Counted from the first letter of the stretch, positions 44,306 through 55,935 are shown. The stretch: 64,000 bases of DNA from Mycoplasmataceae bacterium (GCA_020024755.1 JAHHTH010000004.1:62001-126000); one strand, 5' to 3'. Notes: generated from the sequence alone by a model not told the origin. Numbers and translations are program-made.

Positions 44306-45286
44306 ATGTCTTATCAATCAAAGCTTACAATTAGAGAAACACAATTTGCAATTAGAGAGCTAAAATCATTCTTTCAAAATGAATTAAGTAATTCATTAAA
44401 CATTGAAAGAATTAGTGGTCCTCTAATTGTTGATCCTGTTACTGGACTAAATGATAATTTGACTGGTAATAATAATGCTGTTAGTTTTGAAGCTAGACAC
44501 TTCAATAAAAATCTTGAAGTAGTGCAATCATTAGCTAAATGAAAAAGATTCGCATTACGTAATTATGGATTCAATATGAATGAAGGAATTTATGTTGATA
44601 TGAATGCCATTAGATCACATGAAAAACCTGATGAATTACACTCACTATATGTAGACCAATGAGATTGAGAATTAATCATTGATAAAAAAGATAGAACAGT
44701 AGATTTATTAAAAGAAATAGTTACTAAGATTTATTCATGCATTTTAACATCTGAATTACATATTAATGCAGTCTATCCCCAACTATCAAATAAACTACCA
44801 AGACAAATCAAATTTTATGATACACAAGAAATAGATGATATGTATCCAAATACTTCATTTGAAGAAGCTACTAAAGAAATAGTTAAAAAAGATAGAGCAG
44901 TATTCTTTATTGGTATTGGTAAAAAATTAAAGAGTGGTAGAGTATTTGACGATAGAGCACCTGACTATGATGATTGAGCATTAAATGGAGATTTATTTGT
45001 TTGATCTGATGTGATAAACAAACCAATAGAATTATCATCAATGGGAATTAGAGTTAACAAGGAATCACTAATCTCTCAATCAAACATTAAGGATACATCT
45101 AATTTAAATGATTACTATAAGATGGTAATTAATGATGAAATAGACCAAACAATTGGTGGTGGTATTGGACAATCACGTTTGTGTATGTTCCTACTGGAAA
45201 AGAAACATGTTGGTGAAGTTCAATCTTCAGTTTGAGATGATGAACAAAAAGCATACTTTGCAAAAGAAGGGATTAAAGTTCTTTAA
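44306..45286 (+). CDS. asnA: aspartate-ammonia ligase (asparagine synthetase A)
   Basis: A 326-residue ATP-dependent enzyme making asparagine from aspartate and ammonia. It starts MSYQSKLTIRETQFAIRELK; an in-frame ATG at 44297 would add three residues. Key blocks: ISGPLIVDPVTGLNDNLTGN, RSHEKPDELHSLYVDQWDWE, and GGGIGQSRLCMFLLEKKHVGEVQSS, the ATP-grasp-like class-II-synthetase motif 3. Length equals the family's 330. AsnA occurs in some mycoplasmas. Its start sits near TATAAT at 44289. Next gene follows after five bases. Confidence 0.95.
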
Positions 45287-45291
45287 TTACT

Positions 45292-46470
45292 ATGGAAGCT
45301 AAAACTAAGAAGATAATTGTTTGGGTATCATTAGGAATATTAATTGCAGCCACTGTTGGTGTTGCTGTATATTTTGTTATTAAAACTAAAGAAAACAAAA
45401 CTGAAGATACTAATACACCTCCAGTATTAGTTCAACATGATACTACAGGATTAAAATCTACAATTCAAGTTGAAACTACTTCAGAATCAAAAGCGAGAGC
45501 AATTCAATTTGATGTTGGTCAAGCAGATTGTGGTTTAGTACAGATTTCAAAAGATAATGACTTTAAAACAAGAGAAGATAATTTTAATATCCTAATTGAT
45601 GTCGGAGTAGAACTACCTAAGAATGATGATAAGAATGGAGCTATGAGTGATGTGAAGACAGCATTATGTGACAAAATCTATAATGAGTTTGTTACTAATG
45701 TAGATTTAATTGTTTTTAGTCATATGCACTTTGACCATATTGGAGCTGCTTCACAATTATTAAATGATAATAGGTTTACATTTAACAATACTACAGCATT
45801 ATTTAATTGAGCAGAGTTAAGATATACAGCAAATTCTAGTAAAGGCTTAAATGCAACTACTAAAACTTTAATGAAAGGATTAGAAGATAAAAATATTCAA
45901 TTAGCAGATAGTAACTATTGAGCTAATTTGGATTCACCAAATAACAAGATAGTTGATTTTGGTGGGGATAATTATTTCTCAGTACTTGGTGGTACTGATG
46001 TACAAATAAAAAATAATCCCAATGCTTGAAGTGTTGTCAATAGATTTAATTGAAATGGTCAATCAATTCTATATACTGGAGATTTAGCTGGTAAATTAGA
46101 TCCAACATCTAATATTGCAATAGATATTCCTTCAAAACACTATGATGAATTAAATTGTGATATTCTAAAAGCACCACACCATGGTAGTGCAACTGATAAT
46201 TCTAATGGATTGCCATTTGTCCAAGCAGTAAGTCCTAATCAAGTATGAATTTCTGCTAGTCAAATAATTAAATATACATTACCAGATGTGACTGCATTAA
46301 ACAATTATTTAGCTGCAGGAGTTACTGCAGACAATATTTGAGGAACTGAACAATTCGGAGTCCCAACTAGTTCAGATCCTAAGTGAAAATCTTTAAATGA
46401 TTGAGTCAAAGAACACCCAACTGCTAACAACAATAATGCTGGTTATGGAAATATCATAAAAGAATTCTAA
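45292..46470 (+). CDS. membrane-anchored MBL-fold hydrolase (ComEC-like nuclease domain)
   Basis: A 392-residue protein with an N-terminal helix (about residues 8-30) and then a metallo-beta-lactamase domain on the outside. Motifs: FDVGQADCGLVQIS, FSHMHFDHIG (HxHxDH metal ligands), LYTGDL and LKAPHHGSATDN, which is the ComEC C-terminal DNase type. The ComEC channel at 12235 lacks this domain, so this protein could be its partner that cuts the non-transported strand, as in split ComEC systems (inference). It could also be a free nuclease that takes nucleotides from host DNA. It follows asnA by five bases. Confidence 0.82.
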
Positions 46471-46540
46471 TTAGTTAAATTTAATCTAACAATGATTTAA
46501 TTTTATTTTTAATAAATTTTTTGTTATCATATTACACATA

Positions 46541-47881
46541 ATGAAAATTCAAGATTTAAATATTAATCCTAAAATAAAGAATAACCTAAGTGCTTGTGGT
46601 TATGAAGATTTAACTGAAATTCAAGAACAAACTATTCAACCTATTCTAGAAAAACAAAATATCTTTGGTGTTGCTCAAACAGGTAGTGGAAAAACAGCTG
46701 CCTTCTTAGTACCTATCATTGAAAACATTTCAAAAAACAGAAAAGAAAAAGCATTAATCATTGCCCCAACTAGAGATCTAGCTGACCAAATCTTTGAAAA
46801 CTGTGTTAAGTATGCTAAATTCTTAGGACTTAAATCAGTAAAATTAGTTGGTGGTTCTAGTTATGACAGACAAATTAAATATTTATCAGAAGGTGCTAAT
46901 TTATTTATTTGTACACCAGGTAGAGTAATGGACCTTCATAAAAGAGAAGCATTAAATCTAGCAGAAATGAATTATTTAGTATTAGATGAAGCTGATCAAA
47001 TGTTAGATTTGGGATTTATTAACGATATTAGATGAATCATCAATCAAATGACAAACAGAATCCAAACTTCATTATTTACTGCTACTGCTAGTGAATCTAT
47101 TAAAAGTTTAGTGAGAGATTTTATTCCTGAATATAAATTTGTTAAAGTTCAAAACAAATTAGATATTAGAGAAATGATTGACCAAAAGATTTATATTACA
47201 ACAGTTGGTAATAAACTTAATCTATTACTTGATATTTTAGGTGATTCAAAAAGAACACTTCAACAATGTATTGTTTTTACAAGAACAAAAAATGAAGCTA
47301 CAGAAGTTTCTAAATTCTTAAGACATAATAAATTCGATGCTGATGCAATACACTCTGATAGAAGTATGCCAAGTAGAACAAGAATATTAAAATCATTTAG
47401 AGAAGGTAGTTTACAAATTCTAGTTGCTACAAATGTAGCTGCAAGAGGAATTGATATTAGCAACTTACCATTAGTAATTAACTTTGATATTCCAGAACAA
47501 AGAGAAATCTATGTTCACCGTATTGGTAGAACAGGTAGAGCAGGGAAAACAGGTGAAGCTATAACTTTCTGTTCTCCTAAACAAAAATGAGAAATTAGAG
47601 AACTTGAAAAAATTGTTCATATGAGAATCGATGTAGTTGAAGATCCTAAATATCTTCAAAAAGGTGATCATGAAGTTTTCATTCAAAGAAAACATAATGA
47701 CCGTAAATCTTCACACAACCATTCATCACATAAATCTCATTCTAACTCTAGAAATGATAATAAGAAATCATTCAGCAAGAGTGGCAACAGAAATCATAGA
47801 GATGATAATAAAAAAGAATCTTGAAAAGAAAGAAATAATAAGAAGAGTTTTCAAGGTAATAGAAAAGACTATAAGAAATAA
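46541..47881 (+). CDS. DEAD-box RNA helicase with basic C-terminal tail
   Basis: A 446-residue RNA helicase of the CshA/DeaD type. Motifs: Q motif LTEIQEQTIQPIL, I AQTGSGKT (about residues 47-54), Ia APTRDLA, Ib TPGRVMD, II LDEADQML, III TATAS, V ATNVAARGID and VI HRIGRTGRAGKTG. The last 75 residues are rich in His, Ser, Lys, Arg, Asn and Asp (for example SSHNHSSHKSHSNSRND), a flexible RNA-binding tail. It probably helps in ribosome assembly or mRNA decay. Trp twice by TGA. Possibly monocistronic; its stop lies 48 bases before the LRR gene, which has its own -10 (47914). Confidence 0.93.
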
Positions 47882-47928
47882 TAACTAAATACTACATACA
47901 TTTTTATTAGGACTATAATTAAATATGT

Positions 47929-49209
47929 ATGAGTAAAAAGAAAAGTAAGTGGCTAATAGCCATTGGATGTATAGGAGGAATATTTGGAGTTGCACTATTA
48001 GGTGGATTAATTTTTGCTATAGGTCAACTTGTTCGCAACCCAATTTATAATTCTTCTAATCGTCCAAATAATCCATCAGACTCATACTATCCAGATTATT
48101 CTCATTCACAGGAACCAAGAATATTAACACAACAACAAGTTACTACTAACTTTGCTGAAGGCGGTGCATGAGAAGGTAAAACATCATTAAACCCTCAAGA
48201 CTTAATGGTATTTAACCAAATTGATGCTAATGCATTTGATGGCATTACATTTGATTTAGATTGCATTGAAATAGATGCTAAGGATAGTTTTCAATTTAGC
48301 AGTCAATTTTACTGACCACATGTAAAACAAATCAAGATAACTCACAAATCACCTATTTCAAAGAGAGATCACTTCTTTGAATACAATAATATTATTTTCT
48401 ATAGCTCCCGCCATTTATTTTCTGATCATTATATTTTTGAACCATTAACATTAGCTAATACTACATCAACAATAGATAATCTTAATTTAGCTGCTATGAG
48501 TAATAGAATCTTAAATTTATTTGGAGCAGGTAAACTTTATCTTGATATACCGGATAATTTTTATAATCCAGATATGTTCCAAAAAGTGAATGCTATTACA
48601 ATTGATAATACAATACGTGAGAGTATGAATATATCAACAATTGGTGATGCAGCATTCTATCAATGTGATAAGGTAAATTCAGTTAAAATTGCTAATAATG
48701 ATACTTGCTTATTTGGTTCACATATTGAAACTAGTGCATTTAAAAATTCGAGTATTAAAGAATTATCTATTTTCAATCAATACAAAACATTTGTTGGTGA
48801 CCATGCATTTGAAAACTGTTACCAATTAAAAAATATTGTGATGGATATGTCTATAACAAAAATATCTAGCTTTGCTTTTGCTACTGATAAATTAATTGAT
48901 ACAAGAAATTGTTTATTTATTAATACACCAGGTTCACTAGACGATTTCTCATATTCATACATTGGTGACTATTGTTTCCAAGGTAGCTACAATTCATTAA
49001 CACTAGTATTTGCTATGTTTAACAACACGTGAACAGGTGGCAATAGTATGTTAGGTGGTATTGATGTTGCTAACCCATCTAACTTTAAAATCTATACTTC
49101 ATACACTTACGAAGATATGCAAGTCTATGGTTTAGAAGATAGATACAATGAATCTAATCTTCATCCATTAGAAGAACTTGAACATGGATCCACTACAAGC
49201 AGAATCTAA
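47929..49209 (+). CDS. membrane-anchored BspA-like leucine-rich-repeat surface protein
   Basis: 426 residues, with an N-terminal anchor helix (about residues 8-30: LIAIGCIGGIFGVALLGGLIFAIG) then a Pro/Asn/Ser linker. About five BspA-type LRR_5 repeats follow: IGDAAFYQCDKVNSVKI, ETSAFKNSSIKELSI, VGDHAFENCYQLKNIV, SSFAFATDKLI, YIGDYCFQGSYNSLTL. BspA-like proteins bind host matrix or mucins and are found on pathogens such as Trichomonas and on some of its mycoplasma partners; that link is inference. The C-terminal 40 residues are acidic. A TATAAT lies at 47914, 9 bases before the ATG. The last 42 bases overlap an antisense small gene. Confidence 0.85.
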
Positions 49210-49344
49210 CTTAAATGCATAACTAACTACTGATTCTACAATAACTAGAACAATTGCAATTGCTAGTAATACTATCAATCATTTAATGTTAGGTGAGATA
49301 CGAAAATCTATTTGTGGTAATGGTCTTTGAATTTGACTATTCAT
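49168..49344 (-). CDS. small single-helix membrane protein after the MerB-like gene
   Basis: A 58-residue ORF with ATG inside the last codons of the MerB-like gene. A full AAGGAG ribosome site is ten bases before it, which is the main reason to believe it. A hydrophobic helix (LIVLLAIAIVLVIVESVVSYAF) lies at residues 24-46; a Trp by TGA stands in front. The last part overlaps the end of the LRR gene on the other strand by 42 bases. No family recognised. Mer operons elsewhere carry small membrane transporters (MerT and others), but this one has no Cys pair, so a mercury role cannot be claimed. Confidence 0.55.
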
Positions 49345-49945
49345 ATTGAAATAACTCCTTTGCTATTTTTAGTGCTTCATCCAAACTAAGGTTGAAGTAC
49401 TTTTGATTATTGTGGGTGTGATGTGACAGATAATTTTCCAAAGCTTCATTGGATTTAAAGAAATGCATTTGATTGCAACAATTACAACACCAATGCTTTT
49501 TGCTTGTTAAATCTACATATAAAACTCTTATATCTCCTTGTTTTGTAAGTACTTTAGTTTTATCTGATTTAACTTCAATGATAATTGATTCTTTGCAGCA
49601 CATACATTCAGTGTGAATTCTTATGTTCTGATTAGTGCTATAGTAAATACCTAATGCATCAATTGCACACATAGCATATACTACTTTATGATCATCTAAC
49701 AGAAGCACTTTATAGTTGGTAGGAAAGAATGAGAAGGGATAGATAACTCCTATCTTATTTTCTTGAATCCTATTTATGATATCTTTGTGTAATAATGATT
49801 CATATCTTTCTTCATAAAGAATAGGTGCTTCAGGATTATCTACTAATTGGTTTATTAGTGCTCACCTTAATGCTTTTTCTGTGGTAGAAAGTTTAGCATT
49901 AATATTGTGAGTGCACTTTAATGCTTCTTCAAATTTTTTAGTCAT
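49337..49945 (-). CDS. alkylmercury lyase (MerB) family protein
   Basis: A 202-residue protein that lines up with MerB, which breaks the C-Hg bond of organomercurials by protonolysis. The key block VVYAMCAIDALGIYYSTNQNIRIHTECM equals MerB's RVYAWCALDTLFLPALIG-type block, with Cys93 and Asp96 at the sites of MerB Cys96 and Asp99. CCNQMHFFKSNEALENYL equals CNQVHFFATPEAA, with Cys157 as MerB Cys159. An N-terminal helix domain (TTEKALRWALINQLVD) precedes it. All three catalytic residues are therefore present. The start has an AAGGAAG ribosome site. No MerA or MerR seen. It may break organomercury or another substrate; MerB-fold proteins also act as sensors. A row of 23-bp repeats lies upstream. 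Confidence 0.8.
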
Positions 49946-50097
49946 ATTACTTCCTTATTATTGTTTATTTACTTCTATCACAAATTATTTAAAAAGAAAG
50001 TGAACTGTAGTTTGAATGAGATTAATTAATCAATGAAAATTGATAAATTATCAATAATTAATTTTATAAATATCTTGAAATTAATACTTAAAAACAG

Positions 50098-50189
50098 ACA
50101 TTTTGATAGATTTGTACCAAACATTTTGATAGATTTGTACCAAACATTTTGATAGATTTGTACCAAACATTTTGATAGATTTGTACTGT
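50098..50189. repeat. four perfect 23-bp tandem repeats upstream of the MerB-like gene
   Basis: The unit ACATTTTGATAGATTTGTACC (plus AA) starts at 50098, 50121, 50144 and 50167. The copies match base for base, the last one losing its final bases. A 65-residue ORF across them is a by-product. They lie 150 bases upstream of the MerB-like start and between it and the cytosolic gene at 50257 (both minus). Use as operator, promoter spacing or a decaying insertion is open. Confidence 0.9.
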
Positions 50190-50256
50190 TTTGGACAATA
50201 AAAATAGCCAAACAAGTCATGTTGTTCAGCTACTTTAATAATATATTATATTATTA

Positions 50257-50958
50257 TCAAACTGGTACTTCTGATATTAGTTTGATTAAGTTATGATTGC
50301 CATCTACATCTTTGTAGAATTCATCCATAAGATCCCCAAATACAACTCTAAGATCTCTTTTAACTTCTTGATTCTTTTCTTCCTCAATTATCGCTTCTAC
50401 TTTTGTCTTGTATTTGTCTACTAGTAATTTAACAATCTTTTTGTTGTTACCATCACATCTTTTCTTGATAACAGTAAGAGCTTCCATAATAGGTGGTTCA
50501 TTAATTACAACGAACATTTCAATAATAGTGTAATTATGGTTGTAGATATCATCTGGTTGGATTTCTAGCATATCAGCTAAACTATACACATCCATTTGTA
50601 ATAGTCCTGCAATATCATTTGGATCTATTGGAGCCATTGAGTTAGCATATTCTTGTACTGCTTCTAAATCATCCTTTTTAATATCACTATAATTGAAGTT
50701 GAAGTGCTTAAATGCTCCCTCTAAATCATAATCTACTAATACAAAGAATTTGTTAAGTACATATACATCCCTAACTCCCTTTAATTCTTTAAGTAGTTTA
50801 GGATTATAGAATTCAATGTCACCATATCCATTTTGAATATCAGTATAGTTTATTTGCATTAAGCTGATATTGTTATTATATAAAGTAATACCTAAACCAG
50901 TTTGGTTAATATTTAGTATTCCTTGTTGTAATTCATCAAAGTCTCTAATGTAATACAT
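50257..50958 (-). CDS. cytosolic protein of unknown function
   Basis: A 233-residue soluble protein without signal or membrane segment. The first half (YIRDFDELQQGILNINQTGLGITLYNNNISLMQINYTD) could be beta-rich and the second half is helical and charged, with VIKKRCDGNNKKIVKLLVDKYKTKVEAIIEEEKNQEVKRDLR. The acidic EEE/K helix end may be coiled-coil. No family recognised. It starts 12 bases after the stop of the large surface protein on the same strand, with GAGG before the ATG, so the two are an operon; it might serve the surface protein from the inside (inference). Confidence 0.6.
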   Translation of the reverse strand: MYYIRDFDELQQGILNINQTGLGITLYNNNISLMQINYTDIQNGYGDIEFYNPKLLKELKGVRDVYVLNKFFVLVDYDLEGAFKHFNFNYSDIKKDDLEAVQEYANSMAPIDPNDIAGLLQMDVYSLADMLEIQPDDIYNHNYTIIEMFVVINEPPIMEALTVIKKRCDGNNKKIVKLLVDKYKTKVEAIIEEEKNQEVKRDLRVVFGDLMDEFYKDVDGNHNLIKLISEVPV

Positions 50959-50970
50959 TTTTATGCCTCA

Positions 50971-53900
50971 TTATTTAGGAGCAATTAAAGAGTTTCTTTC
51001 TCTAGTATTCTTACGTAAACATTTTGTTACTACAAGAGAAATGAATAGGATAGTAACAAATATACCTGCACCAATAATTCCTCAAAGAATAGATCAATCT
51101 TTCTTATAGTTCTTGAAGTTAGCATCTTGGTAGTCTAAACTTTGGTATTGGAAACCTGGTGTATATTTACTAAGACCACTTAAGTCAGTATCAACTGTTA
51201 GTAGTTTATTATATGGATTTGTTAAGTCAACATTAATACCATTATAGATTGTTAATTCAACATCACCTAAAGCTGGATTAGTTGAAGGCACATTTGCATT
51301 AACTAATTGCTTTTGTACAACTGTAGGAATTGAACTGTTACTTATAATAGATTGATATATTTCTTTAGCTAAACAAATCTTATATTGATTTTTAGCATCA
51401 TCATAAGATAGGTTAGAAACATTTGCTTTAGTTCATACATCACCATAATTGATTTTTACTTTATCACCATCCATTATGTCTGATTCAGTAACAATTCCAC
51501 TAAAGTGTTTTACATCAAACACTAATGTTACAACTCTTTCGATATATCCTGCATTTCCTAGTCCTGGATCAAATGCTCAGTTTGTAATTGTAATATCAGC
51601 AGCAAAAGTTCCTGTATCTTTACTTTGTCTTCTTAAGCTTACACGTGTAGCAGTTGAAGTATATCCATTGATACTAATGTTACCTGCAATCTTATCAAGG
51701 TTAGCTGGTGTTTGTAATGTATTTAGGATTTGGTCATTAAGTGTTGGAATTTCTTGTTCAATATCAACATCATATTTTGCTGGTAATAATGATTTAATAT
51801 AGTCAGCTGCACCTGGTTGAATAAATGATGGTGTTCTAACAATATCTTTAAATCCAATGAATTTAATATCATAGAATGTTTGAGTAGCAATTGGTCTACC
51901 ACCTTGGTAAGCTTTTGAGTTACTTACAGTTACATTACAAATAATATATCTTTCATTTTCATTTGGTTTTAGAGCACTTACACTAACATCAGCTTCAGTT
52001 AAATCGTGAGCCTCTTGAATAAATCCTTTAGCAAAGATTGCTTTAGCTAATTGTTCTGGAGTTACTGCATTTGCAACTACATCACTAATACCTGCATTTA
52101 AACCGATATCACTGTGTTCAATACTTGTATCTACTGTAGCGAATCCTTTTAATACAAAAGAGCCAACAACTGCACTTGTAGGATCAGTAACAGTTACTTC
52201 TTGCCCTTTATCATTCACTATCTTCATTAATTGGATAGTAATGTTTATTGTACCTGCTTGAACATTCTTTTCTCCTGGTACTACAACTACTTGTTCTTTA
52301 GTTACTTCTAGTGGTAAACCTGAGTAGAAGTAATCTATGTTTGCAAATATTAAATCAGTTAAATCTGGGTTAGTTACTTGGTTAAGGTTTTTAGTTCTAA
52401 GATCTGCAGCATTACCTTTTGTAAGATCACTCATTCGAACTTCTGTTTTATTTAATCACTTAGTTGCAGTCATGGTAGCAAAACCAGTTAATTTAACAGT
52501 TCCACCAACATAGTCAGCTGCATTTGTAATATCTACTGGATTAGCAGAACTATCTTGTTTCTTATTTGTTTTAATAGTAACGTAGATAGAACCTTCAAGG
52601 TTATTTCTTTCTCCTAATTCAACAATGATATTATCTTTTGTTCATCCTGTTGGAAGGTATTTATAGAATTGAGCTTTGTTGTTGTAAACAATTGTTTGAA
52701 TATCTTCAGCTACAATTTGAGGTGCTTTCTTAGATTTAATTGCATCTACACCGGCAAAGCCTGTGATACTTAATGTAGCATTAGTTGCATTAACTCATGA
52801 AGTAGGTTGTTTAGCATTAAATCCAGATAGGATAACTTTTGATACACCTCCACCAGAATAAGTCATTGCTAAACCATTTTTAAGATATGTTTTTGGTACT
52901 CATTTTAAAATGATTTCACCAGTTGAATCATTAGCTACTAATTGTAAACCTTCATTAATCATTCCTGGGTATCCATTAGAAGTTGAGATACTAATTTTAC
53001 TTGCTAAATCAGTTTGGTGAGCTTTTAAATAAGTTGATGGAAGCATAGTAGCTGCATCACTTACTGCACTTCCAGAGAAAGTTAAATCACTAGCACTAAA
53101 TGAAGATGAACCACTATAGTATTTAGTACCATCATCAGATCTTCCAAAACTTTGAGGATACACTGTATAACATACTAAATCTGTATCTTTATCATGTACT
53201 GTATATAAATTATATTGGCCGTATACGTATGGACTATCATCTGTTCATCCAGAACCAGTAGTATATTTTAATCTTGATCATTGTCCACTAGTTGAGTGCA
53301 TTCCTAAGTTAATACCAACTGCAACTGGTTTGTTGTTTACTATATTAACATCCATTAATTGGACATTTTCATCATTACTGTGAGATTCGTGAAGGTAGGC
53401 CGGACTTGCAGTTCCAGATTGGCTATATATTTTATTTCAGTTATAGTAGCTTGAATTACTTGTGTCATAGTTATACATATCATATAGGTATTCAGTGTAA
53501 TCTAATGTTCCATCAATGTTTAGTCTTCTTAAGAAAATACCGTTATATCAATTATCTGAATTAGATAAGAATTTATCGGTAGTAACTAGTTCGTACATAT
53601 TTTGTGAAACATATGCTGTATCAGAAATAACTCTTCTAAAATCTGAAGTTGAGTTAGATGCAATTAGTCTTACTTTACCAGAATTAATTTCTAGCATCCC
53701 ATTAGTTCATTGACCACTACTTGATGTTGAGTTTACACCAACTCTAAATGTAGATAAAGCAGAAACACTATTGTTGTAATTTATACTTCCTAAGTTAGAT
53801 GGTTGGATAGTATAAATGTAAGCTTCAGTATCACCTGTTCTTGAAACTACTGCATCCTGGCTAATTGATTTAGTTGTTGTGCTTTCACTAATCGAATTGC

Positions 53901-53979
53901 TCAATCCAAGAATTGTAGAGGAAGCAATAGTAGTAGCTAGTAATCCTGCTCCTATTCAAAGTCTTTTATTGTTCTTCAT
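50971..53979 (-). CDS. large surface protein with repeat beta domains and C-terminal anchor
   Basis: A 1002-residue protein. A signal or anchor helix lies at residues 5-24 (RLWIGAGLLATTIASSTILG); no lipobox Cys. The N-half (about 30-330) is Ser/Thr/Tyr/Asn-rich and soluble; the rest holds about three lipoprotein_17-like domains (for example GSIYVTIKTNKKQDSS to GTVKLTGFATM, and GTINITIQLMKIVNDKGQ to GSFVLKGFATVD). The end has a helix (ILWGIIGAGIFVTILFISLVV) and KCLRKNTRERNS basic tail. Such repeats occur in variable surface proteins of mycoplasmas. Many Trp by TGA. The start has GAGGTG ribosome site; the cytosolic gene follows after 12 bases. Confidence 0.8.
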
Positions 53980-54166
53980 TGTACACCTCAAAAAATATGC
54001 TAATTAACACATAATATGATTTTAACATATATATAGGAATAGGAATTTAAGCAATTTTTTATAAAACTATGTTTTATTTTTTATCTATTTTTAGTGCCAT
54101 AAATTAATTAACACACTACACATGAAACTCATGGTAGTTTGATATTTAGTATAATAAAAATTGTGC
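53980..54166. promoter_or_regulatory. divergent promoter region between two surface genes
   Basis: This region of 187 bases drives the large surface protein to the left and the gene at 54167 to the right. Plus strand TATAAT at 54150-54155 lies 11 bases before that ATG. On the minus strand GAGGTG stands before the surface protein ATG. No repeats or palindromes of note. Confidence 0.5.
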
Positions 54167-55114
54167 ATGAATATGAAAAATGACAATAATGTTAAGAAGT
54201 TTTTGATTAGATTCCAACCTTGAATTGCAATATTAGGAATGACTATTGCTGTAAGTCAAATAGGAGTTTTTGAACTAACAAAGCAAAATGTGGATATTGA
54301 TAGAACTCCAATTAACCCATGATATATTTTTAAGAATGTAAATTTACCTTATAAGGAAGGTTGCTTACCTTCTAAATATCAATTACCTTTTTCAAAAGTA
54401 AATGATCCACAACTATTAAGATATAATGGCATAACACTTAATATACCGGAACCAGATAACATTGGTTTTACTTTTAGCATTGTTGATTGTAATGATGAAC
54501 AAGGGACAGCAAATTTATTAGTTAATTTTAGTCAAAAATATAAGGATGCAAAAATACCTATCTCTGGTTTTTTGAAATCGAGTCAATACTTAGATTTAAA
54601 TTTTAACCAAGTTTATTTTGATGTTTATAGTGCATTACCATCATATTTTATTGATAATCAAAATGAGTTATTAAAATTTGTAAATCTTGGCAATTCTTAT
54701 ATTGGATCTGATATGGCATTAGATGATATCAAGGTATCAATTACTGACTTCAATGATAAATATGGATATATGTACATTAAATATCAATTAAGAGGATTAG
54801 AAACTACTATTAAAGCTACAGGAGCAAATGAAGTTTCTTTAATTAATGATGTATTTAGTAATATGAATAGATCAAGTATAAGTTCTAGCTCTTCTAGCAC
54901 AATTGCAACATCATTTAATTCACTTGAAACTGTATTTAATATGAAAAATGTAAAATACAAATACAATAAATCATTTTTAAAAATGAGTGGTCCTGAATTT
55001 AATAGTACTAAGACAAATGTATCTTATAAGTTAATTTATGGAGACTATTCTGATTCAAGAACACTTAATTGTCTTTCTGATACTTCTTGATCATTTAGAT
55101 TATTTGGTAATTAG
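54167..55114 (+). CDS. membrane-anchored lipoprotein_17-like surface protein
   Basis: A 315-residue protein with one N-terminal helix (about residues 11-30: FLIRFQPWIAILGMTIAVSQIGVF) and no Cys lipobox. Outside are probably two domains of the lipoprotein_17 type: GTANLLVNFSQKYKDAKIPISGF and GYMYIKYQLRGLETTIKATG are the core lines. A Ser-rich stretch (SSISSSSSSTI) near residue 245. Start at ATG 54167 or 54173 (two residues shorter); I took the first. It is followed by another membrane gene after eight bases, with a GGAG ribosome site between, making a two-gene unit. The product may bind host surfaces (inference). Confidence 0.65.
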
Positions 55115-55122
55115 GAGTATTT

Positions 55123-55935
55123 ATGAACGAGTTTAAGTTTCTACAGAAAAAAGAATTTTTTGAAAATATTGATTCTGAAAAAATTGCTAGTGCAGTTAAA
55201 TATACTAAAACACTACAATACATATCAACATTCTTACATCTATTATTAGCAGCTATTACAAGTGTTTATTTCTATCATATTTATACTTTCTTTGGTTTAG
55301 ACTTCAATAAAGGTGATAGTGAATCGATAATTGTGTTCTTTGCATTGTTTTTATTCTTTGTTTCTGCTTTTAGCAATATTATTACAAGAATATGTTTGCA
55401 AAGTCTCTCAATCTCTTCAAGTCCATTTTCTAAAAATCCATTGTGATCAATATTATCGCTATTTACTTTTGGTTTATTCAATCTAATATATCTTCATATT
55501 TTGTATAAGAATATCAAAAATTATAATAGTGTTTTTCATTATGAGAATGATTGCAAATATAAGCAAAGACATATTTACATAGATTGTCTATTAATCCTTT
55601 TTCTTATTTTCATATTAGCTTTATTTATATTATCGGGATTCTTTAATTACAATTTCTTTGTTAGTCCTAATTACTATTTTGTGAGCCTAATAAGTTTTGT
55701 TAATGGTTTAGTAGCACCTATCATTTATTTTATATTTATTGAGTTACTTTTTAGACTTTCAAATAATTATGATCAAAATTGAAATTTCAACTGTGCAACT
55801 TATGTTTTTGGATTATGAGGTGCATATCTATCTATTGTAGTAATATGTATCATTATTGCAAAAATAATATATGCATTTAGATTTAGTAAGAAGAATAGTT
55901 TAGCAACTAAACCTACTGATGAAAACATACAATAG
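55123..55935 (+). CDS. multi-pass membrane protein of unknown function
   Basis: A 270-residue protein with about six hydrophobic helices (roughly residues 25-50, 60-85, 105-125, 145-170, 180-210, 220-250), mostly Phe/Leu/Ile/Tyr-rich, and short charged ends. Cysteines and polar residues do not form a known motif. It may be the partner of the preceding surface protein because they are eight bases apart. Two or three Trp are TGA. It ends in TAG at 55933 about 100 bases from the convergent AAA gene. Confidence 0.6.

Noticed and set aside
50098..50189. CRISPR array
   Set aside because: The repeats have no spacers between them and no cas gene is near.
50026..50220. 65-codon minus-strand ORF over the 23-bp repeats
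   Set aside because: It is made by the repeat itself, has no ribosome site, and its residues just repeat the unit in changing frames.
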